In this document: piece by piece, positions 59,617 to 64,000 of the stretch | Numbering within the stretch: the first letter of the stretch is position 1 | Layout of the letters: every line of letters starts with the position of its first letter | DNA from: Triticum aestivum | Taxonomy: Eukaryota > Streptophyta > Magnoliopsida > Poales > Poaceae | NCBI RefSeq assembly: GCF_018294505.1 | Contig: NC_057813.1 | Span: 321,763,955 to 321,827,954, forward strand | Reading direction: 5' to 3' | Length of the DNA stretch: 64,000 bases | Notes under the pieces: generated by a model | Database searches by the model: none | What the model saw: only the letters and a program-made list of their open reading frames with translations | What the model was told of the DNA's origin: nothing | Translations under genes and position numbers: made by a program

Positions 59617-62600
59617 TCTCCCCCCTTGGGAGAGATCCGTCCACGGATCATGCTCTTCATCACCATGGTACTTGGCCAAGTCTTTGACGTTGAAGATGTC
59701 GCTAACGTTGCACTTGTCGCGTGGGATGTCGACCTTGTATGCGTTGTCATTGTAGCGTGCAAGCACCTTGAATGGTCCGTCTACTCTCGGGAGTAGCTTG
59801 GACTTGTGTTCCTTGGGGAAGCGGCTTTGCGGAGATGTATCCATACTTGATCACCCAGTTGGAACACCATCGGAGACTTGTTGATGTTGAGCTTGGCAGT
59901 GAGGTGTTGTACTTGGCGCTCGATCGTGAAACGTGTTTCTTCATGCATCTTCTTGAGGTAGGCGGCTCTTGCACTTGCGTCCATGTTTGCTCGTTCTTGA
60001 AGTGGTAGAGGAAGGATGTCCAATGGCGACAAAGGGTTGAAACCGTAGACGACCTCGAAGGGGGACTTGCTGGTGGTAGAGTGTTTTGCGCGATTGTAGG
60101 CATACTCGGCAATGGGTAGGCACTCCTCCCACTCCTTGATGTTCTTCTTGATCAACACGCGTAGGAGAGTTGCAAGCGTCCGGTTGGTGACTTCTGTTTG
60201 GCCATTGGTTTGAGGATGATACGCCGTGAAGAAGAGTAGCTTGATTTGGAGCTTGGCGCATAGCATCTTCCAAAAGTAGATTAAGAACTTGACCTCTCGC
60301 TCCGACACAATTGTCTTTGGCACACCGTGCAACATCAAGATTTCCCTACAAAAGAGATTGGCAACATGTGAAGCATCGTCTATCTTATTGCATGGAATAA
60401 AATGAGCCATTTTAGAGAATTGGTCCACAACAACAAAAACGGAGTCCTTGCCATTTTGAGTCCTAGGTAATCCAAGCACAAAATCCATGCTAATGTCTTC
60501 CCAAGGTTGATGTGGAATATTTAAAGGCATATGTAAACCATGGGATTGAGAGTGTGACTTAGCTTTGCAACATGTAGAGCACCGGTTGGTGAAGCGGGCG
60601 ACATCGTGAAACATCTTCGGCCAATAATAGTTCTTGGAGAGCATGGCGAATGTCTTGTCGCGTCCAAATTGTCCCATGAGTCCACCTCCATGAGACTCTT
60701 GCAAAAGGAGCAAACGAAGAGAAGACTCGGGAATGCAAAGTTTGTTAGCTCTCATAAGATAATCATCCTTGATGTAATATCGTTCCCAAGAAGTATGCGT
60801 AAAACAATTAGCATAAGGAGTAGCAAAGGTAGGATCATTTGCATACAAGTCTTTGATATGATCAAATCCAATTACATTCAATTCAAGTTGAGTAAGTAAC
60901 ATGCATTTGCGGGAAAGGGCATACGCCACCACATTTTCTTTGCCCTTAATGTACTTGATCACACATGGAAAAGATTCAATGAATTCACTCCATTTAGCAT
61001 GCCGTTTATTCAACTTTGTTTGACCTTTAAGGTATTTAAGTGTTTCATGGTCGGTTTGTATGACAAACTCATGCGGTCTAAGGTAATGCTCCCAAACATG
61101 TAACACACACACTAAATCATACAATTCCTTGTCATAGATGGGATAGTTAAATTGAGCACCAGAGAGTTTTTCACTAAAATATGCAATAGCTCGCTTTTCT
61201 TGCATCAAAACTCCACCAATTCCGGTACCACTTGCATCGCAATGAACCTCAAAAGTTTTGTCAAAGTTGGGTAAAGCAAGAATCAGAGCATGGGTAAGCA
61301 AAGATTTGAGCTCATTAAAAGCGGTTGATTGCAAAGGTCCCCAAACAAAAGGAGCATTTTTCTTACTCAAAGCATGCAAAGGTGTGGAGATGGTGCTAAA
61401 GTCTTTCACAAAGTGACGATAGAAACCCGCAAGGCCAAGAAAGCTACGCACTTGTTGCAAATTGGTGGGTTGGGGCCAAGTTTTAATTGCTTCAATTTTA
61501 GATTCATCAACATGCACACCCTTGGAAGAAACAACGAATCCCAAGAAAACAAGCTTGCCAACACCAAATGTGCACTTTTTCATGTTGGCATAAAGACGTT
61601 CCTTGCGATGAGTTTGCAAAACAACCCTAACATGATTTAGATGCTCTTTCATGGATTTGCTAAAAACAAGAATGTCATCGAAGTAAACCACAACAAACAC
61701 TCCAGTATAAGGACGGAGCACAAAATGCATAAGACACATGAAAGTACCGTGAGCTTCCGACAAACCCATAGGCATAACCAACCATTCATACAAGCCAAAT
61801 TTTGTTTTGAAAGCGATTTTCCATTCATCACCTTCTTGTATGCGGATTTGATAATAGCCACTTTTAAGGTCAATTTTTGAGAAAATGGTGGCGCCGCTAA
61901 GTTCATCAAGCATATCATCTAGGCGAGGAATGGGGTGCCTATAATGAACGGTGATAACATTGATGGGCCTACAATCTGAGCACATGCGAAAACTACCATC
62001 TTGCTTGGGCACAGCTTTCACGTACATGTCCATTGTCGATGAGTTGTTGTACTTGCCGTTGGATCTCCTTAGTTTCTTCGGGGTTGACACGGTAGGGAGC
62101 CTTGTTTGGAAGAGGTGCACCTGGGATGAGGTCGATCCTATGTTCAATGCCACGTAGAGGAGGGAGACCGGGAGGTATCTCATCGGGAAACACATCCTCG
62201 AATTCCTGCAACAAGTTGGAAAACACTAGAGGAAGAGGATTAGGATTGTTAGTTTTGGTCACCTCATCTTTGCATAGGAGGACAAAGTGGATGACACTCG
62301 ATGGGTTCTCACACACTTCTCTCATCTCTCTTTTTATGGCTAGGAGGACTAAGTTTTTCTCTCTTGGCGAAGAGGCTCTCAATTTTTGCTTGTGTCTCTC
62401 ACTTTCTTTTTGGTGGTGCACTCTCTCACTAGTTTCTCGACGATGGGTGGAAGCTTGCTTTTCGGCGATCACTTGGCTTGGTGACATTGGTCATAGCACA
62501 TACTCCTTGCCTTTCATCTTGAAGCTATAGTGGTTGGTTCGTCCGTTGTGGATGACGCCGCGGTCGAATTGCCAAGGTCTTCCCAAAAGAAGGTGGCACA

Positions 62601-62904
62601 CGGACATAGGAACCACATCACACTCTAGGATGTCCTCGTAGGCGCCGATCTTGAAAGAAACCTCCACCGTGTGCTCCACTTGAATAGTGCCGAAGTCGCT
62701 TAGCCGTTGCACCTTGTAGGGATGGGGGTGCTTCTTCTTGACCAATTGCAGCTTGGAACATAGCTCTTCACTTGCCAAGTTGTGACAACTACCTCCGTCG
62801 ATGATCTTGACGGAGCGCCCATTGATGCCGGCCTTGGTGTGGAAGATGTGGCACCGTTGGTCTTTGTCTTGGTGGTGTTGGAGCGTCAAGACCTTGGGGA
62901 CCAC
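59617..62904 (-). pseudogene. Pol of the second CRM-like element, broken
   Basis: Protease at 62904-62491 with [13 protein letters not shown], one codon shorter before the motif than in the first copy. It ends at a TGA (62493-62491) where the first copy has CGA. A further piece is 62487-61993. The reverse transcriptase, RNase H and integrase form one open piece, 62195-59781, with YFDD, CDASGTG and the integrase residues in [20 protein letters not shown] and TNGQTEVTN. In the second integrase block the Asp of SDRD is Glu (SERE), a likely loss of a catalytic residue. A net 29-bp deletion near 62010 shifts the frame. A 1-bp deletion near 59820 shifts the GPF tail into another frame ([13 protein letters not shown]). 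Confidence 0.9.
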
Positions 62905-63165
62905 GAGAGAGGGACTTTAATCGTTGTCACAAAAGACTTGATCATCTTCATCTTTGTTCATGCGCCGGTGCATGGCCACGTGCTCAATGGCTTCCATTTC
63001 TTCTTCACTCATCGAGTCGTATGTGCCATCATCATTGAAGATCATTGTTCGCTTGTTGGTGCATTGGAAGGACTTGTGTTCTCGGCCGCCACATGTGAAG
63101 CACTTGAATCAACTTGTCTTGACGGGATCATCGGTAGGCGCCGAAGATGAAGGAGTCTTGGATTT

Positions 63166-63969
63166 CTAGGTGCTTGCCGGAGGACAAGTCGAGGAAGGCG
63201 CAACTTGCTTGGAACTTGACTTGTCGCCGGTACTTGGTGATGCTCGAGTTGATGTAGGAGGTGACGAAGTCGCGGGAGCTTGAGAGTAGGAGCCGTAGGT
63301 CTTGGACAAGTACTTGGCATATTTGAAGTCATCTTGCACTTGTCGCTCAGCCTTGGTCGCTTGATGAACTAGCTCGAGAAGGTTTGAGTATGGTTGGAAA
63401 TCGGCGATCCTCTTGATTGGATGGTTGAGGCCGTTCAAGAAGCGTGCCATTGTTTGCTTGTCATCTTCCTTGACATTGGCTCGTATCATGGCAATCTCCA
63501 TTTCTTGATAGTATTCTTCCACCGTCCTTGTGCCTTGCTTGAGGAGTTGCAACTTCTTGAAGAGATCTCGAGTGTAGTGAGTAGGCACGAAGCGGGCTCT
63601 CATGACTTCCTTCATTTCGTTCCAAGTTGTGATTGGTGGTTCGCCTCTTGTATGTCGTCGCTTGATCACTTGTTCCCACCAAATGAGGACGTAGTCTTGG
63701 AACTCGAGGGAGGCCATGGTGATCTTCTTTTCTTCATCATAATTGTGAAGGCGGAAAATCTTGTCCACTTTCAATGCCCATGAGAGATATTCTTCGGGAT
63801 CATTGCTTCTAGAGAACTTTGGCATGATGAACTTGAGCTTGTCGTAGCGGAGTTCTTCATCATGATAGCGGTTTTGATATCGCTCTTGCCTTGGAGGAAG
63901 GTCCTCAAATGCTCGTTCCTCGGGATGTCGCTCTTGGCGTGGAGGAGGGTCTTGAAGCACTTGCTCCAC
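63166..63969 (-). pseudogene. Gag of the second CRM-like element, partial
   Basis: Encodes the Q/R-rich part, PKFSRSNDPEEYLSWALKVD, EEYYQEMEIAMIRANVKEDD and QVQDDFKYAKYLSKTYGSYS. It reads through the point where the first element's gag has its 1-bp deletion. The N-terminus is past 63969 or off the window. A knuckle region in another frame lies at about 63080. Confidence 0.88.
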
Positions 63970-64000
63970 TTGGTGTCGCTCTTGTCTTGGAGGAGGGCGA

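Larger units (their letters stand above)
58476..64000 (-). mobile_element. Second CRM-like Gypsy element, minus strand, running off the window
   Basis: From the left: 3' LTR 58476-59616, polypurine tract, pol and gag. The protein sequence is closely related to the element at 11267-20050 over its whole length. It inserted into an exon of the PttA-type gene; the left flank is GCATG (58471-58475). The 5' LTR is outside the window. Unlike the first copy it is broken several times (a CGA to TGA stop, a 29-bp net deletion, a 1-bp deletion). Confidence 0.92.

Noticed and set aside
1..64000. tRNA, rRNA or snRNA genes
   Set aside because: I saw no cloverleaf with consistent promoter boxes and no rRNA text. 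The tRNA-like matches are retroelement primer sites.

Overview
The window looks like a gene-poor, repeat-dense stretch of a large grass genome, most likely Triticeae (wheat, Aegilops or barley type). The reasons are Stowaway-type MITEs with CTCCCTCCGT-like ends, nested Gypsy LTR retrotransposons with grass-type primer-binding sites, a grass-type Helitron and plant B3-like and PttA/En/Spm-like gene relics. I see no bacterial, organellar or rRNA sequence and no tRNA gene. There are three runs of N (38938-39064, 50764-50917, 51682-51781). All family names rest on motif recognition, not on a database search.

Layout. 1-4.8 kb: a decayed 225-231 bp tandem repeat, a frameshifted B3-like gene relic, three small MITEs and a 3'-truncated LINE on the minus strand. 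5.3-8.6 kb: the only clearly intact host gene, a seven-exon minus-strand transmembrane nine (TM9SF/TMN) gene of 642 codons. Its upstream region is cut by a 1,634 bp Helitron that ends 216 bp before the ATG. 11.3-20.1 kb: a complete Gypsy element with near-identical LTRs, a perfect 5 bp target duplication and an almost intact gag-pol, probably CRM-like. 20.8-22.3 kb: a solo LTR.

23.5-53.5 kb: a nested complex. A Tat-like Gypsy element on the plus strand (23.5-32.6 kb) abuts a second member of the same family on the minus strand (32.6-53.5 kb), tail to tail, and neither has a recognisable 3' LTR. The minus-strand element has been split inside gag by two later insertions. One is a Gypsy element with 470 bp LTRs (33.0-41.3 kb) carrying an antisense Transposase_28-like gene. 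The other is a non-autonomous Gypsy-type element with LTRs over 3 kb (42.0-51.7 kb) and a zinc-knuckle-rich Gag. 53.6-58.5 kb: a decayed PttA/En/Spm-like transposase gene with duplicated leader blocks, interrupted by a second solo LTR and then by a second CRM-like element on the minus strand that runs off the right edge.

The only gene expected to act for the host is the TM9SF gene, an endomembrane protein. The rest is transposon biology. The most unusual signal is an array of 12-bp dyads in the LTRs of the two CRM-like elements. One family uses CCGGA-CA-TCCGG and the other CCGGG-CA-CCCGG (TG on the other strand), so both arms have changed in a matched way. In the intact element the pol frame runs through the 3' LTR and translates this array.
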